64,000 nt of DNA from Streptomyces cinnabarinus (lineage in GTDB: Bacteria; Actinomycetota; Actinomycetes; Streptomycetales; Streptomycetaceae), in the NCBI RefSeq assembly GCF_027270315.1, contig NZ_CP114413.1:1674001-1738000 (forward strand), read 5' to 3'. Position numbers and translations under genes: made by a program. Positions 1-7,058 of this stretch are shown in pieces. The notes under the pieces were generated by a model. It worked only from the letters and a program-made list of their open reading frames with translations. It did no database searches and was not told the DNA's origin. Each line of letters opens with the position of its first letter. Within the stretch, counting starts at the first letter, position 1.

Positions 1-2
1 GG

Positions 3-212
3 TTCCTGGTGGGGTCGCGGCGGACGTTCCTGGCCGGGGTGGAGTTCTCCGCGGTGGAGGTCAACGGTGCGACCGGGATGGCCGCCTGGTCGGACTCCGC
101 CTTGATCTCGGTGGTCGCCTTCGAGACGCGGGACGGAGTGATCACCCACGCGCGGGCCGTGGTGAATCCGGAGAAGCTGGAGTTCGTACGTCGTCAGCTG
201 GCACCGGCGTAG
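3..212 (+). CDS. C-terminus of an ECF41-type sigma factor (partial, cut by window start)
   Basis: The reading frame is open from the first bases of the window and stops at 212, so only the last ~70 residues are visible. The tail contains a VNPEKL motif followed by a short basic end. This resembles the SnoaL-like C-terminal extension of ECF41 (SigJ-like) sigma factors, where an NPDKL-type motif is typical. The extension modulates sigma activity in place of a classical anti-sigma factor. The gene immediately downstream is an NAD(P)-binding oxidoreductase, which fits the known ECF41 context of carboxymuconolactone decarboxylase, oxidoreductase or epimerase partners. The sigma-2 and sigma-4 domains lie outside the window, so the call rests on the tail motif and the neighbour. 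Confidence 0.7.
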   Translation, partial: FLVGSRRTFLAGVEFSAVEVNGATGMAAWSDSALISVVAFETRDGVITHARAVVNPEKLEFVRRQLAPA

Positions 213-224
213 GCCCTCGGGCGC

Positions 225-253
225 TGTCACATTTCGCGCGGCTGCCCGGTCTG
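225..253 (+). promoter_or_regulatory. Candidate ECF41-dependent promoter
   Basis: TGTCACA at 225-231 is followed, counting from GTCACA, by a 16-nt spacer and GGTCTG at 248-253. ECF41/SigJ promoters are described as GTCACA, N16, CGTCCT, so the -35 is exact and the -10 keeps the GTC core. It lies between the sigma-factor tail and the oxidoreductase gene, 53 bp upstream of the latter's ATG, which is where the ECF41 target promoter is expected. Confidence 0.65.
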
Positions 254-305
254 AGCTGACGTAGGGGCCCGGTTCGGGGCTCCGGCCTGCGAAAGGACGG
301 ACAGC

Positions 306-1049
306 ATGACCACGATCCTGGTGACCGGCGGTACCGGAACCCTCGGCCGGCCCGTCGCCGAGCGGCTGCGGGCGGACGGGCATGAGGTGCGGGTGCTCAG
401 CCGGCATGCGCAGCCGTACGCCGTGGATCTCCGGGCGGGGGGTGCGGGGCTGGACGCGGCCGTGTCGGGGGCGGACGTGATCGTGCACTGCGCGAGTTCG
501 CCGCGGGGCGGGGACGAGGAGGCGGCGGGACATCTGATCGCCGCCGCGCGGAAGGCGGGGGTGGGGCATCTGGTCTACATCTCGATCGTGGGGGTCGATC
601 TGGTGCCGCTCGGCTACTACCGGAGCAAGCTCGCGGTGGAGCGGCTGGTGGAGGACTCGGGGATCGGGTGGACGATCCTGCGGGCGACGCAGTTCCACGA
701 CCTGCTGGCCCAGGTGTTCGGGTCGTTGTCGAAGTCGCCGGTGATGCTGTTGCCGGCGGGGGTGCGGGATCAGCCGGTGGAGGTGGCGGAGGTGGCGGAC
801 CGGCTGGCGGAGCTGGCCGGGGGGCCGCCTGCGGGGCGTGTGGAGGACGTGGCGGGGCCGGAGGTGCGGTCGTTCGAGTCCCTGGCCCGTGCCTATCTCC
901 GGGTGGTCGGGCGTCGGCGTCCGGTGCTGAACGTTCCGCTGGCGGGGAAGGCGTACCGGGCGTTCCGGGAGGGCGGGCATCTGGCGCCGGAGCGGGCGGT
1001 GGGGAAGGGGACGTTCGAGGAGTATCTGACGGTGCGCTTCCGCGACTGA
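306..1049 (+). CDS. NmrA/SDR-type NAD(P)-binding oxidoreductase, ECF41 partner
   Basis: A 247-residue protein with an N-terminal Rossmann glycine motif (GGTGTLG, residues 8-14) directly after the first beta strand. This is the atypical SDR layout of NmrA-like and UDP-sugar epimerase-like proteins. A YYRSK segment near residue 106 sits where the SDR YxxxK motif is expected. The substrate cannot be told from sequence. The ATG is preceded by an AAAGGAC ribosome-binding site. The ECF41-like promoter directly upstream and the sigma gene suggest it is the 'COE' gene controlled by that sigma factor. It ends 49 bp from the convergent ROK regulator gene. Confidence 0.75.
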   Translation: MTTILVTGGTGTLGRPVAERLRADGHEVRVLSRHAQPYAVDLRAGGAGLDAAVSGADVIVHCASSPRGGDEEAAGHLIAAARKAGVGHLVYISIVGVDLVPLGYYRSKLAVERLVEDSGIGWTILRATQFHDLLAQVFGSLSKSPVMLLPAGVRDQPVEVAEVADRLAELAGGPPAGRVEDVAGPEVRSFESLARAYLRVVGRRRPVLNVPLAGKAYRAFREGGHLAPERAVGKGTFEEYLTVRFRD

Positions 1050-1098
1050 CGGGCATTTATTCGCCCCCGCGAAGGAAATCGGTGCGACGCGCTCTGGC

Positions 1099-2304
1099 TC
1101 AGGCGTCGGGCCGGCCCGAGCTGTGGTAGCCGAACAGTTCCTCCTGCGCCCTCTCCCTCGCCGTCAGCAACGCGCCCCGCAGCACCGCCTCACCGCCCAG
1201 TTCGCTGGCCCTGACCTCCGTCGGGAGGGGGGACAGGGCTGCCAGGCGGGACTGGACCAGGGTGGCCAGGCATGGGCCGCCCGCTCCGCCGATTTCGCCG
1301 GCCAGGACTACACAGCCGGGGTCCAGGACAGAGGTGACCGCAGCCGCGCCCAGGGCCAAGCGGTCGGCGAGGGTGTTGAGGAAGGCGGTGTGGGGTGGGA
1401 GGGACGGTTCGGCCGTCGCCGTTCGGACCAGGGCCGCCGCCTCCGGCTCGCCCGGCTCCGGGGTCGCCGTCACCCCGTAAGTCACCGCCAATTCCGTGAT
1501 CGCCGCGGCGCACGCCAGGGAGTGGAAGCCGCCGTCGCAGCCCGTGGCCGAGGGCAGGCCCGCCGTGCCCGGCACCGGCAGGAAGCCGATCTCGCCCGTG
1601 CCGCCCGACGCGCCCCGGCGGATCGTGCCGTCCAGCATCACCGCCGCGCCCACGCCCATGCCCAGCCAGAGCAGTACGAAGGTGTCCCGGTCACGGGCCG
1701 CCCCGTCGCGCTGTTCCGCCAGCGCCGCGAGGTTGGTCTCGTTCTCCACGCTGACGCGCGCTTCCGGCAGGCGTTCCTGGATGGCCGCGACCAGGCGGCG
1801 GTGCCACTCGGGCAGGCCGGACGAGCTGCGCAGTTCGCCCGTGGCGGGGTCGATCAGGCCGGGCGCGCCGATGCCTACGGTGTGCGGCCGGTCCACGCCC
1901 GCCTCCTTCACCGCCCGCTCCACCAGCGCCACCGCCTGTTCCACCGCGGGCCCGGTGCCCACACCGGTGTCGATCGGCGCCGACGCCTCCGCCAGTACCC
2001 GCCCGACCAGGTCGGACACGGTCACCGAGACCCCTTCGGTGCGCACGTCGAGCGCCGCGAGGTGGGCGCGGTCGGCGACGATCCCGTACACCTTGGCGTT
2101 CGGTCCGCGGCGCTGTTCGCCGGACTCCCCCACGACCTGGATCAGACCGGCGGCGCTGAGGCGTTCGACGAGGTCCGCCACGCTCGGGCGGGACAGGCCG
2201 GTCAGTTCCTTCAGCCGTCCCGCCGTCAGCGGGCCCTCCTGCTGAAGCAGGTTCAGGGCCAGCCGGTCGTTGATGACCCTGGCGGTGCTGGGGGATGCGG
2301 GCAT
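1099..2304 (-). CDS. ROK-family transcriptional repressor
   Basis: A winged-helix N-terminus (LTAGRLKELTGLSRPSVADL) is fused to a ROK sugar-kinase-like domain with the GIGAPGLIDPATG signature. The kinase catalytic segment reads ENETN instead of END(A/V)N, and the usual CxCGxxGCxE zinc site is replaced by CDGGFHSLAC, so this is a regulator rather than a kinase. I chose the ATG at 2304 because GGAAGGA precedes it by 7 nt; the frame also opens at an ATG at 2349 with a weaker GGGGA. The gene is divergent from an MFS permease across a perfect inverted repeat (2362-2384), which is probably its operator. The effector, probably a sugar or sugar phosphate, is unknown. Confidence 0.85.
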   Translation of the reverse strand: MPASPSTARVINDRLALNLLQQEGPLTAGRLKELTGLSRPSVADLVERLSAAGLIQVVGESGEQRRGPNAKVYGIVADRAHLAALDVRTEGVSVTVSDLVGRVLAEASAPIDTGVGTGPAVEQAVALVERAVKEAGVDRPHTVGIGAPGLIDPATGELRSSSGLPEWHRRLVAAIQERLPEARVSVENETNLAALAEQRDGAARDRDTFVLLWLGMGVGAAVMLDGTIRRGASGGTGEIGFLPVPGTAGLPSATGCDGGFHSLACAAAITELAVTYGVTATPEPGEPEAAALVRTATAEPSLPPHTAFLNTLADRLALGAAAVTSVLDPGCVVLAGEIGGAGGPCLATLVQSRLAALSPLPTEVRASELGGEAVLRGALLTARERAQEELFGYHSSGRPDA

Positions 2305-2361
2305 GCCGGAATCCTTCCAGATCGGCGACGGTGTGCGAGGCGCGGGCATGGAATCCCCTAT

Positions 2362-2384
2362 CTATCAGGCAGGGTTCCTGATAG
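2362..2384. promoter_or_regulatory. Probable operator of the ROK repressor (perfect 8-7-8 inverted repeat)
   Basis: CTATCAGG (2362-2369) and CCTGATAG (2377-2384) are exact inverted copies around a 7-bp spacer. The site sits alone in the short divergent gap between the ROK gene and the MFS permease gene. A repressor bound here would cover both promoters. The site is seen directly; its assignment to the ROK protein is inferred from position. Confidence 0.75.
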
Positions 2385-2420
2385 TTTACGGCACCGGCAT
2401 CGCGAGGGAGGGGTTCGAGG

Positions 2421-3632
2421 ATGAGTGACGTGGTCCACGACGGACGCGAGGTGCGGCGAGCACGCTATGCCGTGGCCGCCGTCTTCACCGTGCACGGCGC
2501 CGTGACCGGCTCGTTCGCCACCCGGGTGCCCTGGATCCAGGACCATGCCGGGGTGAGCGCCGGCCAGTTGGGGCTCGCCCTCGCCTTCCCCGCGCTCGGC
2601 GCCTCGCTGGCGATGCCGCTCGCCGGAGGCATCACCCACCGCTTCGGCGCCCGCAACGCCCTGCGCGCCATGATCGCCCTGTGGACGCTCGCCCTGCTCC
2701 TGCCCGCCCTGGCCCCGAACCTGCTCACGCTCTGTCTGGCCCTGTTCGTCTTCGGCGCCACCTCCGGGATGGCGGACGTCGCGATGAACGCCCTCGGCGT
2801 GGAGGTGGAGAACCGCCTGGGCCAGTCGATCATGTCCGGCCTGCACGGCATGTGGAGCGCGGGAGCGGTCCTCGGCTCGCTCGGCGGCACGCTTGCCGCG
2901 CACCTGGGCACCGACGCCCGGATCCACCACGCGCTGGCGGCGGCCGTCCTCACGGTCCTCGGGGTGGCCGCCTGCACCTGGGTGCTCGATCTCCAGCCCG
3001 CCCAGGACGAGGAACCGCCGCCCCGGTTCGCACTGCCGCCCCGGTCGGCGCTGCTCATCGGCGCGGTCGGCTTCTGCGCGGTGTTCGCGGAGGGCGCGAG
3101 CCTGGACTGGTCCGCGGTCTATCTCCGCGACGAACTGGACAGTTCGGCCGGTCTGGCCGCCGCGTGCACCATGGGCTTCACGCTCACCATGGCCCTCGCC
3201 CGGATCGCGGGCGACAAGGTGGTGGACCGGTACGGCGCGGTGCGCACGGTCCGGTCCGGCGGAGTCCTCGCCGCGGCCGGCGGGCTGCTGATCGTCCTCG
3301 CGGACCATCCCGCGGTGGCAATGACCGGGTTCGGGCTGATGGGCCTCGGCATCGCGGTGGTCGTGCCGCTGTGCTTCGCCGCGGCGGGCCGCAGCGGCCC
3401 CAACCCCAGTCAGGCCATCGCGGGCGTCGCGACCATCACGTACACCTCCGGGCTCGTCGCGCCCAGCGCGATCGGCGGTCTCGCGCAACTGACCAGCCTG
3501 GTGGTGTCGTTCGGCCTGGTCACGCTGCTGGCGAGCGGTCTGGCCGGCTTCGCGGGCGTACTGCGCACTGCCGAGCGCAAGCCCGCCGCGGTCAGCAAGC
3601 CGGACGCGGCGGTCCCTGACCCCCGGCCCTGA
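2421..3632 (+). CDS. MFS permease (YbjJ/fucose-permease-like)
   Basis: A 403-residue, strongly hydrophobic protein with about twelve membrane segments. The first segment begins near residue 15, and a cytoplasmic loop-2 motif of MFS type (GGITHRFGARNALRA) is near residues 73-88. Residues around VPWIQ and GMADVAMNALGVEVE resemble YbjJ-like and fucose-permease-like transporters, which suggests import of a sugar or related small solute. It is divergent from the ROK regulator and shares its operator region, so induction by a sugar ligand of that repressor is likely. The ATG follows a GAGG-containing ribosome-binding site. The substrate is not determinable. Confidence 0.8.
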   Translation: MSDVVHDGREVRRARYAVAAVFTVHGAVTGSFATRVPWIQDHAGVSAGQLGLALAFPALGASLAMPLAGGITHRFGARNALRAMIALWTLALLLPALAPNLLTLCLALFVFGATSGMADVAMNALGVEVENRLGQSIMSGLHGMWSAGAVLGSLGGTLAAHLGTDARIHHALAAAVLTVLGVAACTWVLDLQPAQDEEPPPRFALPPRSALLIGAVGFCAVFAEGASLDWSAVYLRDELDSSAGLAAACTMGFTLTMALARIAGDKVVDRYGAVRTVRSGGVLAAAGGLLIVLADHPAVAMTGFGLMGLGIAVVVPLCFAAAGRSGPNPSQAIAGVATITYTSGLVAPSAIGGLAQLTSLVVSFGLVTLLASGLAGFAGVLRTAERKPAAVSKPDAAVPDPRP

Positions 3633-3717
3633 GCCGGCAAGCGGACGATCACCATCCCCTTCGACCCCTGACAATGGTCCGGACACTCGCAGGCACGACC
3701 GAAAGCGAAACCGCACC

Positions 3718-5097
3718 ATGGATCTCGGCGTCCGCTGGAAACTTCACGGCGATGGGCGCACCCCGGCGCCCGGAGCGGTGGTCCGGCCCGATGAACGGCT
3801 CTCCTGGCCGCGCACCGCCGGGCTCGGCGCCCAGCACGTGGTGGCGATGTTCGGAGCGTCCTTCGTGGCCCCGGTCCTGATGGGCCTGGACCCCAATCTG
3901 GCGATCATGATGTCGGGCGTGGCGACGATCGTCTTCCTGCTCGCCACCCGCGGCCGGGTGCCCAGTTACCTGGGCTGCTCACTGTCGTTCGTGGGCGTCG
4001 CCGCCGTCATCCGGGCCGACGGCGGCACCAGCGCCACCGTGACCGGAGCGGTCCTCGTCGTCGGTGTCGCGCTGTTCCTGGTGGGCCTCGCGGTCCAGAA
4101 GTTCGGGGCGCGGATCATCCACGCCGCGATGCCACCGATCGTCACCGGCGCGGTCGTGATGCTGATCGGCTTCAACCTCGCCCCCGTCACCGCGACCACC
4201 TACTGGCCGCAGGACCAGTGGACGGCCCTGCTGGTGATGCTCTTCACCGGTCTGGCCGTGGTCTGTCTGCGCGGCTTCTGGTCCCGGATCGCGATCTTCC
4301 TCGGCCTGGTCTTCGGCTACGGCATCTCCTGGGCCTTCGACCGGATCTTCGGGCGGATCCACGCGGCCGACGCGAGCGGCCAGGTCACCGACCACTGGCG
4401 CCTGGACCTCTCCGGCGTCGGCCAGGCCGACTGGATCGGCTTGCCCGCCTTCCACGGCCCGTCCTTCGAGTGGTCGGCGGTCCTGGTCGCCCTGCCCGTC
4501 GTCATCGCCCTGGTCGCCGAGAACGCCGGACACGTCAAGGCGGTCGGCGAGATGACGGGCGACAACCTCGACGACAAGCTCGGCACCGCCATCTCCGCGG
4601 ACGGCGTCGGCTCCGTGCTCTCCACCGCGGTCGGCGGACCGCCCACCACCACCTACTCCGAGAACATCGGCGTCATGGCGGCGACCCGCGTCTACTCCAC
4701 CGCCGCCTACTGGGCCGCCGCCTGCTTCGCCCTCCTGTTCGGCCTGTGCCCGAAGTTCGGCGCGGTCGTGGCCGCGATCCCGGGCGGCGTCCTCGGCGGC
4801 ATCACCGTCATCCTGTACGGCATGATCGGCCTGCTCGGCGCGCAGATCTGGCTCAACGCCGGGGTGGACCTGCGCAATCCGCTGAACCTGGTCCCGGCCG
4901 CCGCGGGCATCATCATCGGCGTCGGCAATGTGACCATGGAGTTCACCGACACCTTCGAGTTGAGCGGCATCGCGCTCGGCACGCTGGTCGTGATCACCGG
5001 CTACCACGCCCTGCGCGCCTTCGCCCCGGCCCATCTCAAGACCCAGCACCCGCTCCTGGACGAGGGCACGTCCTCCTACGACGAGGCCAAGTCGTAG
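3718..5097 (+). CDS. NCS2-family uracil/xanthine-type permease
   Basis: A 459-residue membrane transporter of the nucleobase-cation symporter-2 family. It shows the GAQHVVAMFG segment (QH motif of TM1), an ALVAENAGHVKAVGEMTG segment (the conserved Glu-x-x-Gly-His) and the NAT-type signature PPTTTYSENIGVMA. These place it nearest to UraA/RutG-like uracil permeases. It probably imports uracil or a related pyrimidine by proton symport. The N-terminal ~30 residues are hydrophilic. The last 22 bases overlap the 3' end of the convergent GH6 gene. The pyr operon lies 32 kb away, so the two are not co-transcribed. No strong Shine-Dalgarno is visible at the chosen ATG. Confidence 0.85.
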   Translation: MDLGVRWKLHGDGRTPAPGAVVRPDERLSWPRTAGLGAQHVVAMFGASFVAPVLMGLDPNLAIMMSGVATIVFLLATRGRVPSYLGCSLSFVGVAAVIRADGGTSATVTGAVLVVGVALFLVGLAVQKFGARIIHAAMPPIVTGAVVMLIGFNLAPVTATTYWPQDQWTALLVMLFTGLAVVCLRGFWSRIAIFLGLVFGYGISWAFDRIFGRIHAADASGQVTDHWRLDLSGVGQADWIGLPAFHGPSFEWSAVLVALPVVIALVAENAGHVKAVGEMTGDNLDDKLGTAISADGVGSVLSTAVGGPPTTTYSENIGVMAATRVYSTAAYWAAACFALLFGLCPKFGAVVAAIPGGVLGGITVILYGMIGLLGAQIWLNAGVDLRNPLNLVPAAAGIIIGVGNVTMEFTDTFELSGIALGTLVVITGYHALRAFAPAHLKTQHPLLDEGTSSYDEAKS

Positions 5098-6269
5098 GCG
5101 TACGACGCCGAGAAGGTTCCCGGCGTCCCCTTGCAGCCGTCGGACTCCCCCGGCAGCTTCACCCACAGATAGCCGTCGATGCGGGCCTCGCCGGTGCTGA
5201 GCGTCGGGACCCGGCCCAGCGCCCGTCCCGCCGGGTCGCACCATTCGCCGTCGGCCGGGGCGCCGTTGCCGTTGCGGCTGGTGTCGATGACGGCACCGAG
5301 CGAGGCGGGGCCGCCGAGGGCGTCGAGGACCTGCCGGTCGTAGGCGGCCTCGGCGGCCGTGGTGTGGAAGTTGGAGACGTTGCTGAAGATCCCGTCGGAG
5401 GAGGCGGACGAGGCGGCGCCCGCCTGCCTCAGCCAGCCCGCCTGCTTGCCGGGGGTGTGCCAGCCGGAGTGCCCGGCGTCGTAGTAGACACGGGCGTTGG
5501 GGTTGGCGTCCTTGAGGACGCGTCCGGCGCGGGCCAACGAGGCGAAGCGGTCGGCCCGTTGGCCGCCGGAGAGGCACTCGGCCTGGGCTATGGAGTCGGG
5601 TTCGAGGACGACGATGACATCGCCGGAGCCGAGCCCGGCGGCGAAGCGGTCGATCCAGTCGTCGTAGGCACCGAGGTCGGGCGCCCCGCCCTGGCTGGCC
5701 CCGCCGCAGTCGCGGTCCGGGATCGCGTACGCCACGACCACCGGGGTCCGGCCCTGGGCGGCGCCGCCCGAAGTGACCGCGCGGACCCGGGCGGTGATGG
5801 TGTCCGGGGTGAAGTCGGCGAACCACACTGCGGCGGGCTGGGCGGCGATCCGGGACCGGATGACGCCGTGCCGGGGGTCGCCGGAGTTCGAGCCGACCCA
5901 GTCCAGCACCTGGGAATCGGGGTGGCGGTACAGCTGGGTGGAGACGGCGGCCGTGCGGCGCTCGGTGTCGGTCTTCTTCGGCGAGGGCGTCGGGCTCGCC
6001 TTTTTCTTCTTCGTCGGCGAGGGCTTGGCCGAGGGCGACGCGGACGGGGACGGTGGCGGCTCCACCGGCAGGGTCTCCAGGCGCGGGGAGTACGTCACAT
6101 CGGGGCGGGCCTCGTCGGAGCCGCCCCCGTCGTCGACCGCCGAGATCATCCCGGTCGCGGTCCCGACGGCGACCACGACGGACGCGGCCACCACCATGGC
6201 TCCGCGCCGAGCGGACCGTCGACGCGCGGACCTGCGCGTGGCAAGCCGTTGGGCACGTGAGCCGCCCAC
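5076..6269 (-). CDS. Membrane-anchored glycoside hydrolase family 6 protein
   Basis: A 397-residue protein with an Arg-rich N-terminus, one hydrophobic segment (about 25-45), a Pro/Ser/Lys-rich linker (about 68-105) and a GH6 catalytic domain to the end. Key GH6 signatures are present: PDRDC (Asp187, pKa-modulating), EPDS (Asp225, catalytic acid) and GESDG near the C-terminus. GH6 enzymes cleave beta-1,4-glucans with inversion. There is no cellulose-binding module and no obvious signal-peptidase site, so a membrane-tethered enzyme is likely. I chose GTG at 6269 because GGGGGA lies just upstream; a TTG at 6290 is also in frame. No CebR box (TGGGAGCGCTCCCA) is visible upstream. Confidence 0.85.
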   Translation of the reverse strand: MGGSRAQRLATRRSARRRSARRGAMVVAASVVVAVGTATGMISAVDDGGGSDEARPDVTYSPRLETLPVEPPPSPSASPSAKPSPTKKKKASPTPSPKKTDTERRTAAVSTQLYRHPDSQVLDWVGSNSGDPRHGVIRSRIAAQPAAVWFADFTPDTITARVRAVTSGGAAQGRTPVVVAYAIPDRDCGGASQGGAPDLGAYDDWIDRFAAGLGSGDVIVVLEPDSIAQAECLSGGQRADRFASLARAGRVLKDANPNARVYYDAGHSGWHTPGKQAGWLRQAGAASSASSDGIFSNVSNFHTTAAEAAYDRQVLDALGGPASLGAVIDTSRNGNGAPADGEWCDPAGRALGRVPTLSTGEARIDGYLWVKLPGESDGCKGTPGTFSASYAYDLASS

Positions 6270-6370
6270 AGCGCTTTCCCCCTCCCCCAACGGCGGGTGC
6301 GTTCCCCCGTTCTGGGGAAGCGTCGGGCCCGCCGGTACTTCCGCCAGCTTAAAGCTGCGACTCTGCCCCC

Positions 6371-7057
6371 ATGGCGCAATGCGAACAACTCACCTCACCT
6401 GTGGACGCGGTCATCCGCCGTATGCGCGCCCTCGACGCGGAGCTGCCCGCGCGGGACGGCGTCGCCGTCTTCAACCGCGTCTACCTGGCGGTGACGGAGG
6501 CGGTGGACCGGGGCATCGACACCGGCCGGTTCGCCGACGCGCGGGCCGCGATCACACTGGACGTGCGGTTCGCGGAGCGCTACCTCACGGCGGTCGACAC
6601 GGCCGCCGACGAGCGGCGCCCCCCTGCCTGTTGGCGGCCGCTGTTCCAGTACCGCCGCCATCCCGGCGTACGACCCTTGCAGTTCGCGCTGGCGGGCATC
6701 AATGCGCACATCGGGCACGATCTGGCGCTCGCCCTCGTGGACGCCTGTCGTACGCTCGGCTGCGAACCCGTCGAGCTGGAGGACGAGTTCGATCGCGTGG
6801 GTGATCTCCTCGTCTCGCTGGAGGAGCGCATCCGCGAGGATCTGATGCCGGGCCCCGACCTTTTGCAGATCGCCGACCCGCTCACCCATCTGCTCGGCTC
6901 GTGGAGCCTGGAGCGGGCCCGGGACGCCACCTGGTCGGCGGCCCGGGCACTGTGGGCGCTGCGCCGACTCCCCGACCTGGCCGAGGAGTTCACCGAGCGC
7001 CTGGACGCGGCGGTGGGGTTCGCGAGCCGGATGCTGCTCACCCCGCTGCCGGACTGA
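6371..7057 (+). CDS. DUF5995-like conserved protein
   Basis: A 228-residue soluble, mostly helical protein of unknown function. It has the features I associate with DUF5995: an N-terminal FNRVYLAVTEAV segment, a central FALAGINAHIGHDLALALV segment with conserved His residues, and a helical C-terminus. It has no signal peptide or membrane segment. It is divergent from the GH6 gene with about 100 bp between them, and ends 1 bp from the convergent davB stop. A short palindrome (CAGCTT, A, AAGCTG at 6345-6357) lies just upstream of its ATG. No function is assigned. Confidence 0.65.
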   Translation: MAQCEQLTSPVDAVIRRMRALDAELPARDGVAVFNRVYLAVTEAVDRGIDTGRFADARAAITLDVRFAERYLTAVDTAADERRPPACWRPLFQYRRHPGVRPLQFALAGINAHIGHDLALALVDACRTLGCEPVELEDEFDRVGDLLVSLEERIREDLMPGPDLLQIADPLTHLLGSWSLERARDATWSAARALWALRRLPDLAEEFTERLDAAVGFASRMLLTPLPD

Positions 7058-7058
7058 A

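Noticed and set aside
668..1129. Gly-rich open frame inside the oxidoreductase gene
   Set aside because: It is a frame shadow with glycine runs and no ribosome-binding site; the NmrA frame has clear motifs.
6261..6370. CebR operator for the GH6 gene
   Set aside because: No TGGGAGCGCTCCCA-like 14-mer is present; only the short CAGCTTAAAGCTG palindrome is seen near the divergent gene.
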